This document shows positions 34,832 to 43,787 of a stretch of DNA of 64,000 bases, piece after piece. The stretch is from assembly GCF_000468095.1 (NCBI RefSeq), contig NZ_ASZC01000007.1:62001-126000 (forward strand). The letters run 5' to 3'. Under the pieces are notes generated by a model. That model was not told the DNA's origin. It saw nothing but the letters and a program-made list of their open reading frames with translations, and did not search any database. This DNA is from Pantoea sp. AS-PWVM4 (GTDB lineage: Bacteria; Pseudomonadota; Gammaproteobacteria; Enterobacterales; Enterobacteriaceae). Position numbers and translations under genes: made by a program. Numbering within the stretch: position 1 is the first letter of the stretch; every line of letters begins with the position of its first letter.

Positions 34832-36328
34832 TTAACGTGGATAGTTACCCACAGCACGATTCACCGCCGCCCATGCCGTCTTAAGATCCCGCTGGCTCAT
34901 TGCCAATGCCTGACGTGCCTGAATATCGCTACGTTGGGCATCCAGGACATTAATAAAACTGGTTAATCCGCCGTTATAGCGTGCCTCAATCAGGGCCAGA
35001 GCCTGAGCAGAACTCTCAGCCCGCGTTTGTTGTTCAGCGAGTTTTTGTTGGGCTGCGCTATAACGGCTTAAAGCGTCATCAATTTCCTGCCACGCTCTCA
35101 GGACAGTTTTCTGATAATCGACAGCGGCCTGTTGCTGATCAGTCTCCCGCAATACGACAGTCGCTTTACGTCGTCCTCGATCGAAAATCGGTAAATTGAG
35201 GCTTGGGCCAACGGACCAACTGCGGCTGCCCCATTCACCGAAATTACCCGCACTGTAGGTATCCATACCAATTTGAGCACCGATCGTGATACTGGGGTAA
35301 AGCTCTGCTTCAGCCACGCCAATTCTGGCCGTGGCAGCATGAAGATGTGCTTCCGCAGCTTTGATGTCAGGTCGGTTTGACGCGACCTCGGAGGGGATAC
35401 CTAACTGTAAAGGCGGCAGATTACCCGCCTGTAAGCTGCCAGGTTTGAATTGCAGCAACGTTTTCAATGCACCAGGACGTTCATTCAGCAGCAGAAGAAG
35501 CTGATTTGTCGTCACCCCCTCCTGTGCCTGTAATTCAATAAGATTTGCCCGCGTCGCTGCCAGTTCACTGCGTTGCCGTTCAAGATCCGTATTATCCTGT
35601 GCACCACCCAACGTTCGTGCTCGAATCAACGACAGACGTTCATCAAGTGCTCTCTCATCATCTTTTGCCAGGCTGATTTGCTGCTGCACACCCCGCAAAG
35701 TCCAGTAACTGTTAACCACGTCACCAACAATACTCAATCTGGCAAATTCAAGCTGGGCCTGCTGCGCGGCGCTGTCAGCTTCGGAAGCCTCAATGGCGCG
35801 ACGGACGTGCCCCCAGAAGTCAATTTCCCAACTAAAATCCAGTCCTCCCTGATACCAGTTGTAGGGATCGGTCATCAGCGTGATGAGCTCATCCGGATTT
35901 GGCAGAACCTCTTTTAACGCTCTGGTCGAAGGGCTGTTTTCGCTTTGCTGATTGCGGGTGATACTGGCTGTCGCATTGACATTTGGCGTTTGTTGCGACG
36001 ACGTGATGTGTTGCTGTGCGCGTGCGCTGGCAAACCGAAGCGCGGCTGTTCTGATATCAGGACTGGCAGTTAAGGCCTTTTCAACCAGCACATTGAGCGT
36101 GGGGTCATCGTATCTTTTCCACCACTGGTTATCCGCTACCGCAGCGGCACCGGGAACATTAAGCAACGCAGGATCAGCACTACGCCAGCTTGTCCAGTCA
36201 GCCGGAGCTTTCTGCTGTGGTTTTTTGAAATCAGGACCAACGGTACAACCGCTAACGAGTATCATCGCCAGCAACGTTGCCACGACGGACAACCCAGGAC
36301 GATTTAAGTGGGAAACACTGAGATTCAT
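34832..36328 (-). CDS. efflux outer-membrane lipoprotein (NodT/OprM family)
   Basis: About 498 residues. A lipoprotein signal ends at the lipobox LVSGC, so it is a lipidated outer-membrane factor that forms the trimeric exit duct. Family text includes CTVGPDFKKP, WWKRYDDPTLNVLVEKAL, SWEIDFWGHVRRAIEASEA, LPPLQLGIPSEVASNRPDIKAAEAHL and GGLTSFINVLDAQRS. The ATG at 36328 has AGGA 6 nt upstream; a 57-codon upstream extension overlaps the permease gene and is not conserved. It is the last gene of the YbhGFSR-like export operon, which in E. coli lacks such a factor. Confidence 0.9.
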   Translation of the reverse strand: MNLSVSHLNRPGLSVVATLLAMILVSGCTVGPDFKKPQQKAPADWTSWRSADPALLNVPGAAAVADNQWWKRYDDPTLNVLVEKALTASPDIRTAALRFASARAQQHITSSQQTPNVNATASITRNQQSENSPSTRALKEVLPNPDELITLMTDPYNWYQGGLDFSWEIDFWGHVRRAIEASEADSAAQQAQLEFARLSIVGDVVNSYWTLRGVQQQISLAKDDERALDERLSLIRARTLGGAQDNTDLERQRSELAATRANLIELQAQEGVTTNQLLLLLNERPGALKTLLQFKPGSLQAGNLPPLQLGIPSEVASNRPDIKAAEAHLHAATARIGVAEAELYPSITIGAQIGMDTYSAGNFGEWGSRSWSVGPSLNLPIFDRGRRKATVVLRETDQQQAAVDYQKTVLRAWQEIDDALSRYSAAQQKLAEQQTRAESSAQALALIEARYNGGLTSFINVLDAQRSDIQARQALAMSQRDLKTAWAAVNRAVGNYPR

Positions 36329-36341
36329 CTTCATTCCTGCA

Positions 36342-37457
36342 TCAGTACAGTCGGTTACGAAACAACCATGCAGCCAGCGGCATAGTGACAACAGCCAGGG
36401 CAAGCATTGGGATAAAATCAAAGGCGATATCAGCGAATCCGGCTCCCTCGAGATAGACCCGGCGCACCAGATCGATGGCAAAGCGCAAGGGGTTGGCATA
36501 GGTGAGGGTATTGAGCAGGTCAGGCATGGTTTGTACTGGAGTAAGCAGCCCGGAAAGCAGCATGAGCGGCATAATCAGCAAGAAGGTGTAAAGCATCGCC
36601 TGTTGCATATTGATGGAAACAGCCGAAATCGACAGCCCCAGACCAACCGCAGCAATGTTGAAGCACAACAGGCCGGTGTAGAGCACCAGAAACGAGCCGT
36701 TCATCGGTATCCGGAACCAGAACAGAATGATCAGTAAAATTATCGTCGACTGTACCAGGCCCACCAATACTGGCGGTATGGCTTTGCCAACCAGTAGCTG
36801 CATGGGTGTAAAAGGGGTTACAAGCAGTTGATCAAATGTTCCCTGTTCCCGTTCTCTGGCGACAGACAGAGCAGAAAGTAACAGGGTTTGAATCATGCTG
36901 AGTGCCGCAATCAGAGTAGGCATTATTCCCCAGCGAGACTCAAAATTTGGGTTATACCAGGCTCTGACCACGACGTTCATGGCAGAAGGGCCAGCACTTC
37001 TCTGATTGAAGCCAGTGACTACCGCAGAGATATAACTTGCTGCGGCCCCGGCCGTTGAAGAGTTACGCCCATCCAAAATTACCTGCATGGGGGAGGCTAA
37101 GCCCTGGTTGAGTTTATCCTCAAAGTCGGGTGGGAAAGTCAGTACCATAAGCGCTTTACCGTCCATGACAGTCTGCGCTATCTGGGCAGATGAAGTCAGG
37201 GTCGCCGTACGGTTAAAAACACCGGTGCCATCAAGATGCGACAGAATCTCGATGGAAGACTGACTTCTGCTTTGATCCAGGACGGCGTAGTCAACATGAT
37301 TGACATCATAGGTTGCGGCATAACCGAAGAGTACGGCCTGCAAAAATGCCGGCGCAATCAGGATCACCCGGTTGGCGGGTTCTTTGATGATCGTCAGCAT
37401 TTCTTTTCTTATCAGAAAGCTGATATGTCGCAGCCACTGTATTAATGAATTCGTCAT
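36342..37457 (-). CDS. ABC-2 type exporter permease (YbhR-like)
   Basis: A 371-residue inner-membrane permease: one N-terminal helix, a large periplasmic domain (about 45-175) and five C-terminal helices. It shares with E. coli YbhR the segments IRKEMLTIIKEPANRVIL, VILDGRNSSTAGAAASYI, VRAWYNPNFESRWGIMPTLI and SVAREREQGTFDQLLVTPF. It is 4 bp downstream of the second permease; the pair forms the heterodimeric pore. The frame is intact, unlike the adaptor and ATPase in the same operon. Confidence 0.9.
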   Translation of the reverse strand: MTNSLIQWLRHISFLIRKEMLTIIKEPANRVILIAPAFLQAVLFGYAATYDVNHVDYAVLDQSRSQSSIEILSHLDGTGVFNRTATLTSSAQIAQTVMDGKALMVLTFPPDFEDKLNQGLASPMQVILDGRNSSTAGAAASYISAVVTGFNQRSAGPSAMNVVVRAWYNPNFESRWGIMPTLIAALSMIQTLLLSALSVAREREQGTFDQLLVTPFTPMQLLVGKAIPPVLVGLVQSTIILLIILFWFRIPMNGSFLVLYTGLLCFNIAAVGLGLSISAVSINMQQAMLYTFLLIMPLMLLSGLLTPVQTMPDLLNTLTYANPLRFAIDLVRRVYLEGAGFADIAFDFIPMLALAVVTMPLAAWLFRNRLY

Positions 37458-37461
37458 CTTT

Positions 37462-38589
37462 TTATCTCAACCGTTTACGAAGTGAGATCCGCGAAGCGTT
37501 AATAAGCAGCACTGCGTAAAGCAAAAGAATGCCGCACTGGCGGAAAAACAATGGCCAGTCATTCCCCCCCAGGAAAAGCGTTTTTATCAGAGACATGAAA
37601 TGTGTGGCAGGCAGGATCTGACTGACTACCTGGATTGCCAGCGGCAAATTGCGAAGATCAAAGACAAATCCTGACAGCATCATGGCTGGCATAAAGCTCG
37701 CAATCAGTGCCACCTGACTTGCCATGAACTGACTCGGCGCAAACCCAGAAATTGCCAGCCCCATACCCAGTGCCACCAGCAGGTAGAGCAAAGAGGCGAT
37801 GATGATAGCGAACAGAGAGCCACGGATGGGGACGTCGAAAAGATAATGTGCAGCCAGAAGGCACATCATCAGGTCAACCGTGCCTATCACCATATACGGG
37901 GCAAGTTTGGCGAGTACAAGTTCCAGTGGGCGAACCGGGGTGACAAACAACGCTTCAAGCGTTCCCCGTTCTCGCTCCCTGGCTATCAGTAACCCGGTAA
38001 GAAAGGCACCAATGAGCGTCAGAATCAGGACAATGATCCCAGGAACGATGAACCAGGTGCTGTTGCTGGCTTCGTTAAACCACATACGCTGCTCGATGGA
38101 AACAGAACCCACCACCGAGGGGGTATTTTGCCTGTCTGATTCAACGGCAGACTGCACGGCCAGTGCCCCGGTAATGTAACTCTGAGCGGCAGATGCGACG
38201 CTGGTCACCGCCCCATTCAGGATTACCTGCAACTGTCCTGTGCCGACGCTACTACTCTGCGCATAATCTGAAGGAATACGGACAATGGCATCCGTTTTCC
38301 CCTGTTGCAGCGCCCTCTGTGCCGTAACGAAGTTTGGATACTCCTGCACTGACAGATAGCGACTTCCCTGCAATGCGCTAATCACCTGATGGCTTTGCGG
38401 AGTATGTTGTTCCTGAACGACAGCAACACGGGCATTGGCAAGGTCGAAAGAAATACCGTAACCAAATAAAAGAATTAGCACCACGGGTAACAGGAAACCC
38501 ACGGCCAGATTGCTTTTATCACGAACCAACTGGCGTGTCTCTTTCCGTGTCAGCGAGATAAGACGATGAAAGAATGTGGAGTCATGCAT
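37462..38589 (-). CDS. ABC-2 type exporter permease (YbhS-like)
   Basis: A 375-residue homologue of YbhS with the same layout as its partner. Key text: LTRKETRQLVRDKSNLAVGF, FLLPVVLILLFGYGISFDL, MWFNEASNSTWFIVPGIIVLIL and ARERERGTLEALFVTPVRPLEL. Its start overlaps the ATPase stop by 8 bp, indicating translational coupling. It is intact. Confidence 0.9.
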   Translation of the reverse strand: MHDSTFFHRLISLTRKETRQLVRDKSNLAVGFLLPVVLILLFGYGISFDLANARVAVVQEQHTPQSHQVISALQGSRYLSVQEYPNFVTAQRALQQGKTDAIVRIPSDYAQSSSVGTGQLQVILNGAVTSVASAAQSYITGALAVQSAVESDRQNTPSVVGSVSIEQRMWFNEASNSTWFIVPGIIVLILTLIGAFLTGLLIARERERGTLEALFVTPVRPLELVLAKLAPYMVIGTVDLMMCLLAAHYLFDVPIRGSLFAIIIASLLYLLVALGMGLAISGFAPSQFMASQVALIASFMPAMMLSGFVFDLRNLPLAIQVVSQILPATHFMSLIKTLFLGGNDWPLFFRQCGILLLYAVLLINASRISLRKRLR

Positions 38590-39601
38590 GTGATGACCCT
38601 CTCCCTATGGCGTTGGCTCGAGCATTCTCGACAATCGCAATAAATGCCGTATTCATATCGACATCGTGATGCAACCCGGCAAACTGTCGTACTTCTCCTG
38701 GGGTACCCAGTGCCAGCATTTTTCCTGCATCCTGAATCGCTATGCGGTCGCAATACTCGGCTTCTTCCATAAAGTGAGTGGTGACAATGATGGTGATCCC
38801 CTTATCTGCCAGCTCCCCGATGGTGTACCAGAAAAGGCGTCTGGCCAGCGGATCGATACCACTGGTTGGTTCATCAAGAAAGACGATTTCGGGTTGATGC
38901 AGTAATGCGACAGCCATGGACAAACGTTGTTTAAACCCACCCGGCAATTCACCACTGATAGCATCAGGATTGAGTTTGAACTGTTTAAGAGAGGCTTCAA
39001 TTTGTCGAGTTAACATGTCCCCGGACAAGCCATAAGCACCGCCAAAGAATGTCAGGTTTTCCCTGACGCTGAGATTGCCGTACAGAGCAAACTTTTGCGA
39101 CACATAGCCAATGCGGGCACGCGCTTTTGCTCTTGCGGTTCGCAGATTCATTCCGGCGACTTCCAGCTGACCACTGGTCGCAGGCAGCAGTCCACACAGC
39201 ATCCGAAAGGTGGTGGTCTTTCCAGCGCCGTTCGGTCCGAGAAGACCGAAAATCTCCCCACGTTTTACCCCAAAAGAGGTGCTGGCAACCGCAGTAAAAT
39301 CACCAAACTTACGGACCAGATCCTTTACAAGGATGACAGGGTTATCGTTGTCATCTGCGGAATCACGGGATGACACCATTTCTGGCTTCACCGGGGCAGA
39401 GAATGTTGAGGGTTGTTCCTTCAGCTGTGCACGATGCAGCAACAGCATGAAGCCGTCTTCAAGCTCAGGTTCGCGTGGTGTGGCGTTTATCCCGGCAGGG
39501 GTCGATGTGTCTTCAGGGGACTGACAAATAAACCTTACGGCATCCCCTTTAGGGACGGCGTCAGCAATCTTTTCCCGTTGTTCAAGTAAATGTGCCTGCA
39601 A
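38582..39601 (-). CDS. C-terminal half of a frameshifted dual-NBD exporter ATPase (YbhF-like)
   Basis: Second nucleotide-binding domain of what should be one fused ATPase. Walker A is GLLGPNGAGKTT, the signature is ELPGGFKQRLSMA (LSGG-like) and Walker B is VFLDEPTSGIDPLARR. The linker upstream ([32 protein letters not shown]) is typical inter-domain text of the fused protein. The frame remains open upstream of the stated start, to about 39657 ([15 protein letters not shown]). It therefore continues the N-terminal half in another frame. No convincing independent start codon with a ribosome-binding site is present, so translation of this half alone is doubtful. Confidence 0.8.
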   Translation of the reverse strand: MQAHLLEQREKIADAVPKGDAVRFICQSPEDTSTPAGINATPREPELEDGFMLLLHRAQLKEQPSTFSAPVKPEMVSSRDSADDNDNPVILVKDLVRKFGDFTAVASTSFGVKRGEIFGLLGPNGAGKTTTFRMLCGLLPATSGQLEVAGMNLRTARAKARARIGYVSQKFALYGNLSVRENLTFFGGAYGLSGDMLTRQIEASLKQFKLNPDAISGELPGGFKQRLSMAVALLHQPEIVFLDEPTSGIDPLARRLFWYTIGELADKGITIIVTTHFMEEAEYCDRIAIQDAGKMLALGTPGEVRQFAGLHHDVDMNTAFIAIVENARANAIGRGSSHA

Positions 39602-40368
39602 TGTACGTGATTTGATTCCGGATGCCGGAATTGCCTGCCATGTGCTGCCTTGGCGACCTGTCGAAGCTCGTCTGGTGTGCCAGAGGCGAGAATTTTACCT
39701 TGATCCAAAATGTAAACCTGAGCACATCGTTCAGCTTCATCCATGTAAGCTGTGCTGATGATAACGCTCAGATTTTCATCCTGGACAAGTTGCTCAATAA
39801 TCTTCCATAAATCGCGACGGGAAAGCGGATCAACCCCGACACTGGGTTCATCCAACAATAACAAATCCGGGGAGCGCACCAGGGTACAGGCCAGACCCAG
39901 TTTCTGTTTCATACCGCCAGACAGCTTTCCTGCCGGGCGAGCGGTGAAACGTTCAAGGTCAGTGATAGCCAGCAAACGGGCAAAACGTGACTGCCTTTCC
40001 CCGGCTGGGACACCATGCAAGTCAGCATACAGGTCAAGATTCTCCTGCACGCTCAGATCCTCATAAAGACCAAATCGTTGCGGCATATAACTGATGCGGT
40101 TTTGCACAGATTGCGGGTCAGCAACCACATCGGTCCCCAGAACTGTCAGGGTACCCGATGTGGGGGTATACAGTCCGGCGATCAGTCGTTGAAAGGTGGT
40201 TTTACCAGCACCATCCGGCCCGACGAGCGCCGTCACCTCACCGGCACGAATCCTCAGCGTGAGTCCATCCAGCGCTCGCAGGTCTGGCATATTTTTCCCA
40301 GGGGCAGGAAACTCGCGCACTAAATCTTGAGCCACCACCACGTCCTGACGATCAGTGAGTGGCATCAT
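39535..40368 (-). CDS. N-terminal half of a frameshifted dual-NBD exporter ATPase (YbhF-like)
   Basis: First nucleotide-binding domain. Walker A is [16 protein letters not shown], the signature [12 protein letters not shown] and Walker [18 protein letters not shown]. Conserved text ends at GTPDELRQV; the following 40 codons (from AKAAHGRQ on) are out of frame with the fused family. The sequence resumes correctly in the other frame near 39640-39657, consistent with loss of one base. The start at 40368 (tandem ATG) overlaps the 3' end of the adaptor reading frame by 17 bp, as in intact operons of this type. An N-terminal NBD alone should not support export. Confidence 0.8.
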   Translation of the reverse strand: MMPLTDRQDVVVAQDLVREFPAPGKNMPDLRALDGLTLRIRAGEVTALVGPDGAGKTTFQRLIAGLYTPTSGTLTVLGTDVVADPQSVQNRISYMPQRFGLYEDLSVQENLDLYADLHGVPAGERQSRFARLLAITDLERFTARPAGKLSGGMKQKLGLACTLVRSPDLLLLDEPSVGVDPLSRRDLWKIIEQLVQDENLSVIISTAYMDEAERCAQVYILDQGKILASGTPDELRQVAKAAHGRQFRHPESNHVHCRHIYLNNGKRLLTPSLKGMP

Positions 40369-41380
40369 GTTGTTTCTCTGGTTGAGTGTTGATAGTGACC
40401 GTTGCAGGCTGTCCCATACGCAATACATCATTCGGGTCTTCAGCAACAATTCGCACTTCGTATACCAGATTGGTTCGTAGCTCCTCGGTTTGAACCGATT
40501 TTGGGGTGAATTCGGCGACAGAAGAGATAAAGCCGACTTAGCCCTGCACGGGGTTATCAGGAAAGGAGTCTGTCCTGATCTGGGCGGTCATGCCTGACCT
40601 CACCCGGCCAAGATCATTTTGGCTCAACCATACCCGAACCCATTTAGGTTCACTCATTGCCAGAGTGAAGACGGCTTTCTGAGGTCCGGTCATGTCACCC
40701 GGCTCCTGAAGACGGGCGCGTACCACAGCATCGACAGGAGAACGTAACTCGGCCTGTGAAATGTGGTACTGCATCAGTGCCAGCTGGGCCTGTGTGGCGC
40801 GGACCTGAGCGACCGATGCCTCACGCTGTTCTTTTCGAACTCCTTTTTCCATTAACGTGAGGTTAGCCTGTCGCTCTTTCACACTCGCCTGTGCAATGAG
40901 CAGGGAACTTCTGGCCATATCCAGTTCCTGCTTGCTGATACCTTTACCACCCGTGGTGGCTGAAATCCGCTGGATCCGGGTGATATCCTCAGTGGCTTTT
41001 TGCAGTTGTGCCTGAGCGGATGCCAGTTGCGCTTTCGCCTGTGCGATTTCTTCCGGACGCGCGCCCGCCTGCTGTTCACGAACGGTCTGCTTTTGAACAT
41101 CCAACTGCGCCACAGCCTGTTGTTCCTGAATTTCCAGCGCTTTGGTATCCAGCGTAGCCAGAATCTGCCCGGCTTTGACGTGGTCGCCTTCATCAACGGT
41201 AACCGTACTGATCCGGCCATTATTCTCAAATGCCAGTGAAACCTGACGGATGTCGACATTGCCATACAGTGTCAGTTGACCCGTATTCTGGTTGTTTCTG
41301 CCAAACAACCAGAAAGCGCCTGCGACAACGATGAGAGCCGCCACGATCCCTCCCGCGATGATTTTTTTGTTCATAGGCAT
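40352..41380 (-). pseudogene. HlyD-family efflux adaptor (YbhG-like) with in-frame stop
   Basis: Periplasmic membrane-fusion protein of the YbhG/YhiI type: N-terminal anchor (IAGGIVAALIVVAGAFWLFG), lipoyl half-motifs around VTVDEGDHVKAGQILATLD, a long coiled-coil hairpin (about residues 80-200) and beta-barrel text (SEPKWVRVWLSQNDLGRVRSG). The reading frame stops with TAA at 40538-40540 after FPDNPVQG. It then continues in the same frame with [30 protein letters not shown] text and a normal stop at 40352. The equivalent position in relatives is Gln, so CAA to TAA is the simplest change. The residual product would be 280 of 342 residues. Confidence 0.85.
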
Positions 41381-41405
41381 TGCGTCCTGATGCTCCCTGA
41401 TGCTT

Positions 41406-41426
41406 AGTTTAAATTTAATTTAAACT
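41406..41426. promoter_or_regulatory. palindromic operator for the TetR/CecR-like repressor
   Basis: AGTTTAAATT and AATTTAAACT are perfect 10-bp arms separated by one T. The site lies midway between the divergent adaptor and TetR starts, as expected for an autoregulating local repressor. Confidence 0.75.
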
Positions 41427-41486
41427 TTAATTGTGTGATAATAAACCCCTTATGATCATAAATAACTTATCCGGGCATTTTGAATA

Positions 41487-42143
41487 ATGGGCAGAGCACG
41501 ACGCAGCGATGGAGATATCACCCGCGAGAGCATTCTGGAGGCAGCAGGGGAATTGATTGCTGAGAAGGGGTTTGCTCAGACCACTAACAAAGAGGTCGCC
41601 AAAAAAGCCAATGTTGATCTGGCAGCGATCAACTATCACTTTGGCGGTAGAGATGGGCTATATCTGGCTGTGCTGACACTGGCTCATCATCATTACCTGG
41701 ATGGTGATCAGCTTGCTCAGTTAGCAGCATCAGACCTTCCCGCTGAAGATAAACTGGGTGTATTTCTGGAAACGTTTCTGGCGAAACTCAGCAATCCGGA
41801 TGACTGGCACGGACGCGTATTTGCACGAGAACTGTTGTCTCCTTCGGTACAACTCGGTGATTTTATCAACTCAGAAGGTGCAGGAAAAATTCAGTCAGTC
41901 AGGCGGATTGTTGCGCAGGCAGCCGGTCTTACAGAGGATGATCCCCGCCTGCTTCCCTGTATGCTCAGTGTCGTGGCACCCTGCATGATGCTGATGGTGG
42001 CCGGGAACCGTATACCTGGTCCGGTGCAGGAAATTGTCGCGATGCAGACGCAAGCGCTGACTGCGCATTTCAAACTTTTTTCTCTGGCTGGGTTAAAGGC
42101 GATACGTGGCGAGAACAGCAGTGAATCGCCGCAAAAAAGTTAA
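41487..42143 (+). CDS. TetR family regulator (CecR/YbiH-like)
   Basis: A 218-residue repressor. The HTH is RESILEAAGELIAEKGFAQTTNKEVAKKANVDLAAINYHFG, followed by a CecR-type (DUF1956) ligand domain (WHGRVFARELLSPS; LPCMLSVVAPCMMLM). In E. coli, cecR adjoins ybhGFSR and controls it; here it is divergent from the homologous but damaged export operon. The gene itself is intact. The operator is the palindrome at 41406. Confidence 0.88.
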   Translation: MGRARRSDGDITRESILEAAGELIAEKGFAQTTNKEVAKKANVDLAAINYHFGGRDGLYLAVLTLAHHHYLDGDQLAQLAASDLPAEDKLGVFLETFLAKLSNPDDWHGRVFARELLSPSVQLGDFINSEGAGKIQSVRRIVAQAAGLTEDDPRLLPCMLSVVAPCMMLMVAGNRIPGPVQEIVAMQTQALTAHFKLFSLAGLKAIRGENSSESPQKS

Positions 42144-42163
42144 CCGTCAGCTTAACCAGCGTT

Positions 42164-42571
42164 TCAGACACAGGCCTGTGCGACAGCGTAACTGTCTTCA
42201 AACAGCCGAAAACGCGTAATCAGGCCATCAGTCACCGTAAAATCAAGCACGAACTCGCTCTCGATCAGTTTTCCGGTTTTGTTCACCCGGGAGGCCAGCC
42301 TGCCGGGGATCATTACTCTGCCACCCAGCACCAACATCTCGCCGACTTCGAAGTGTTCCGAGCTAATCTGCTCGCGGATCTGCCGATAAAACTCGACGGC
42401 ACCGGCTTTGCCGTGCTTGCGGCCAATCCACGGCACAACCGCCACATCTCCCGCCACGAACCAGTCAACCTCCTCGCTGACCAGCTCAGCAATGGTGGAA
42501 ACATCTGGCGATGTTGCCGCACGTTGCAAAAATTCCTCAATAACCTCAACCGGTTGTCGCTCAGACATCAT
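42164..42571 (-). CDS. NTF2-like/SnoaL-type small protein
   Basis: A 135-residue alpha+beta cone-fold protein of the NTF2-like superfamily: VIEEFLQRAATSPDVSTIAELVSEEVDWFVAG, then GKAGAVEFYRQI and the strands ending FVLDFTVTDGLITRFRLFEDSYAV. Members are ketosteroid-isomerase-like enzymes or ligand-binding proteins, and specific activity cannot be assigned. It is divergent from a TetR gene 100 bp away that probably represses it. Confidence 0.78.
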   Translation of the reverse strand: MMSERQPVEVIEEFLQRAATSPDVSTIAELVSEEVDWFVAGDVAVVPWIGRKHGKAGAVEFYRQIREQISSEHFEVGEMLVLGGRVMIPGRLASRVNKTGKLIESEFVLDFTVTDGLITRFRLFEDSYAVAQACV

Positions 42572-42670
42572 GCGCCTTCTATTCTGTAGTCAAAAATATA
42601 TAATTGGTTCTAACCCGGCTGGATGATGCAGTCAATAATTTTGTAGTGATATTTACAGAAATGGTGTGCT

Positions 42671-43276
42671 ATGACTTCTCGCGGAAGACCCCGCAGTTTT
42701 GACAGGCAAGCGGCTTTGCAGGCGATGATGGAGGTTTTTTGGATTCGCGGCTACGAAGGTGCGCAACTCTCTGATTTAACTGCCGCAGCAGGCATTAACC
42801 CGCCCAGTTTTTACGCTGCATTTGGGTCCAAAGAAGCCGCATTTTGTGAGGCGGTGGATCATTACCTGGTGACAGTCGGAGAAGGGTCGCGGCTGGCGCT
42901 GGAGACGCCGCCAACGCTGCGGCAGGCGCTGCGTAATATGTTCCTGACCAGCATTGAGGCTGCGCTCGCCCATCAACCGGGCGGATGTATGCTGATCCTC
43001 GGGGTAGTGAATTGCCTGCCGGGAAATGAACAGGCAAGGCTGTACCTTAAGCAGGCACGGCACAAGATTGTTGAGGCGATTACCGCCCGTATTGAACGTG
43101 GACGTCATGACGGCGACATTCCCGCAGAAACCGATATTGGGCAAATGGCGGCGTTTTTTTATGGCATAACCCAGGCGATTTCCTTGCAGGCGCGTGATGG
43201 ATCATCCAGAGAAGAGCTTATCGCCATGATTGATTTTGCCCTTCGTTCGCTGGATACGGTGGTGGTTACAGGTTAA
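42671..43276 (+). CDS. TetR family transcriptional regulator
   Basis: A 201-residue repressor with the N-terminal text RGRPRSFDRQAALQAMMEVFW and the HTH GAQLSDLTAAAGINPPSFYAAFGSKEAAF, of the AcrR/ComR-like branch common beside small oxidoreductase and NTF2-like genes. Its start has no strong Shine-Dalgarno. It is probably the regulator of the divergent NTF2-like gene. No clean palindrome was found in the 99-bp gap. Confidence 0.85.
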   Translation: MTSRGRPRSFDRQAALQAMMEVFWIRGYEGAQLSDLTAAAGINPPSFYAAFGSKEAAFCEAVDHYLVTVGEGSRLALETPPTLRQALRNMFLTSIEAALAHQPGGCMLILGVVNCLPGNEQARLYLKQARHKIVEAITARIERGRHDGDIPAETDIGQMAAFFYGITQAISLQARDGSSREELIAMIDFALRSLDTVVVTG

Positions 43277-43787
43277 AGAGGTCAGATAAAGAAGAGCGAA
43301 TGCTCTGCGCAGCCATCAGAACAATGGAATATTTCCTGTCGAAATTTTACCGCACGAGTAAATAGAAAAAATGTTAATGTCTGATGGCGATTTTAGTCAC
43401 CTGTGAAGGTTAAATATGCAGAACATGTCTGTGTATGGCGTGTTTTCAACTGTCGAAATTAATGTGTGTTTTATGTGATTTATATCACTCCATTGGTCTT
43501 CCTGGAGTTTAATTATTATCGCCCCATCAATGCAACTTTCTTAACTCATTGATTTGTATTTTTATTTTCGCGAATGAAAGAAAATATAATGATATGCAAC
43601 CATCTAAGTTTACGCCCGGAATCATATAGTAAATACATATAAACGTCCTGTTTAGATCTTGTTATTTACTGTGAGTGATTACTCCTGTTGCATTTTTTCA
43701 ATGTTTTTAATAATTGCTAATCATTAATTGCAGATGTATTCTCCTTGCTCCTTTTTCGTAATATAAATAACTATATAACGCAATGAT
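43277..43787. promoter_or_regulatory. 510-bp AT-rich region upstream of the siderophore receptor
   Basis: No gene is supported. TGTGA-TTTATA-TCACT at 43474-43489 matches CRP at 9 of 10 core bases but is about 300 bp from the receptor start. At 43710-43728, ATAATTGCTAATCATTAAT is a partial Fur-like match (about 12 of 19, with the TAATCATTA core exact) and is well placed for iron control. Confidence 0.4.

Noticed and set aside
34638..34835. 65-codon + strand ORF before the outer-membrane factor gene
   Set aside because: The opposite strand reads more like protein. The + frame has no motif or ribosome-binding site.
38582..40368. Two separate ATPase genes of a normal exporter
   Set aside because: The inter-domain linker continues across the junction in a shifted frame, and the second half lacks a credible start, so a frameshifted fused gene is the better reading.
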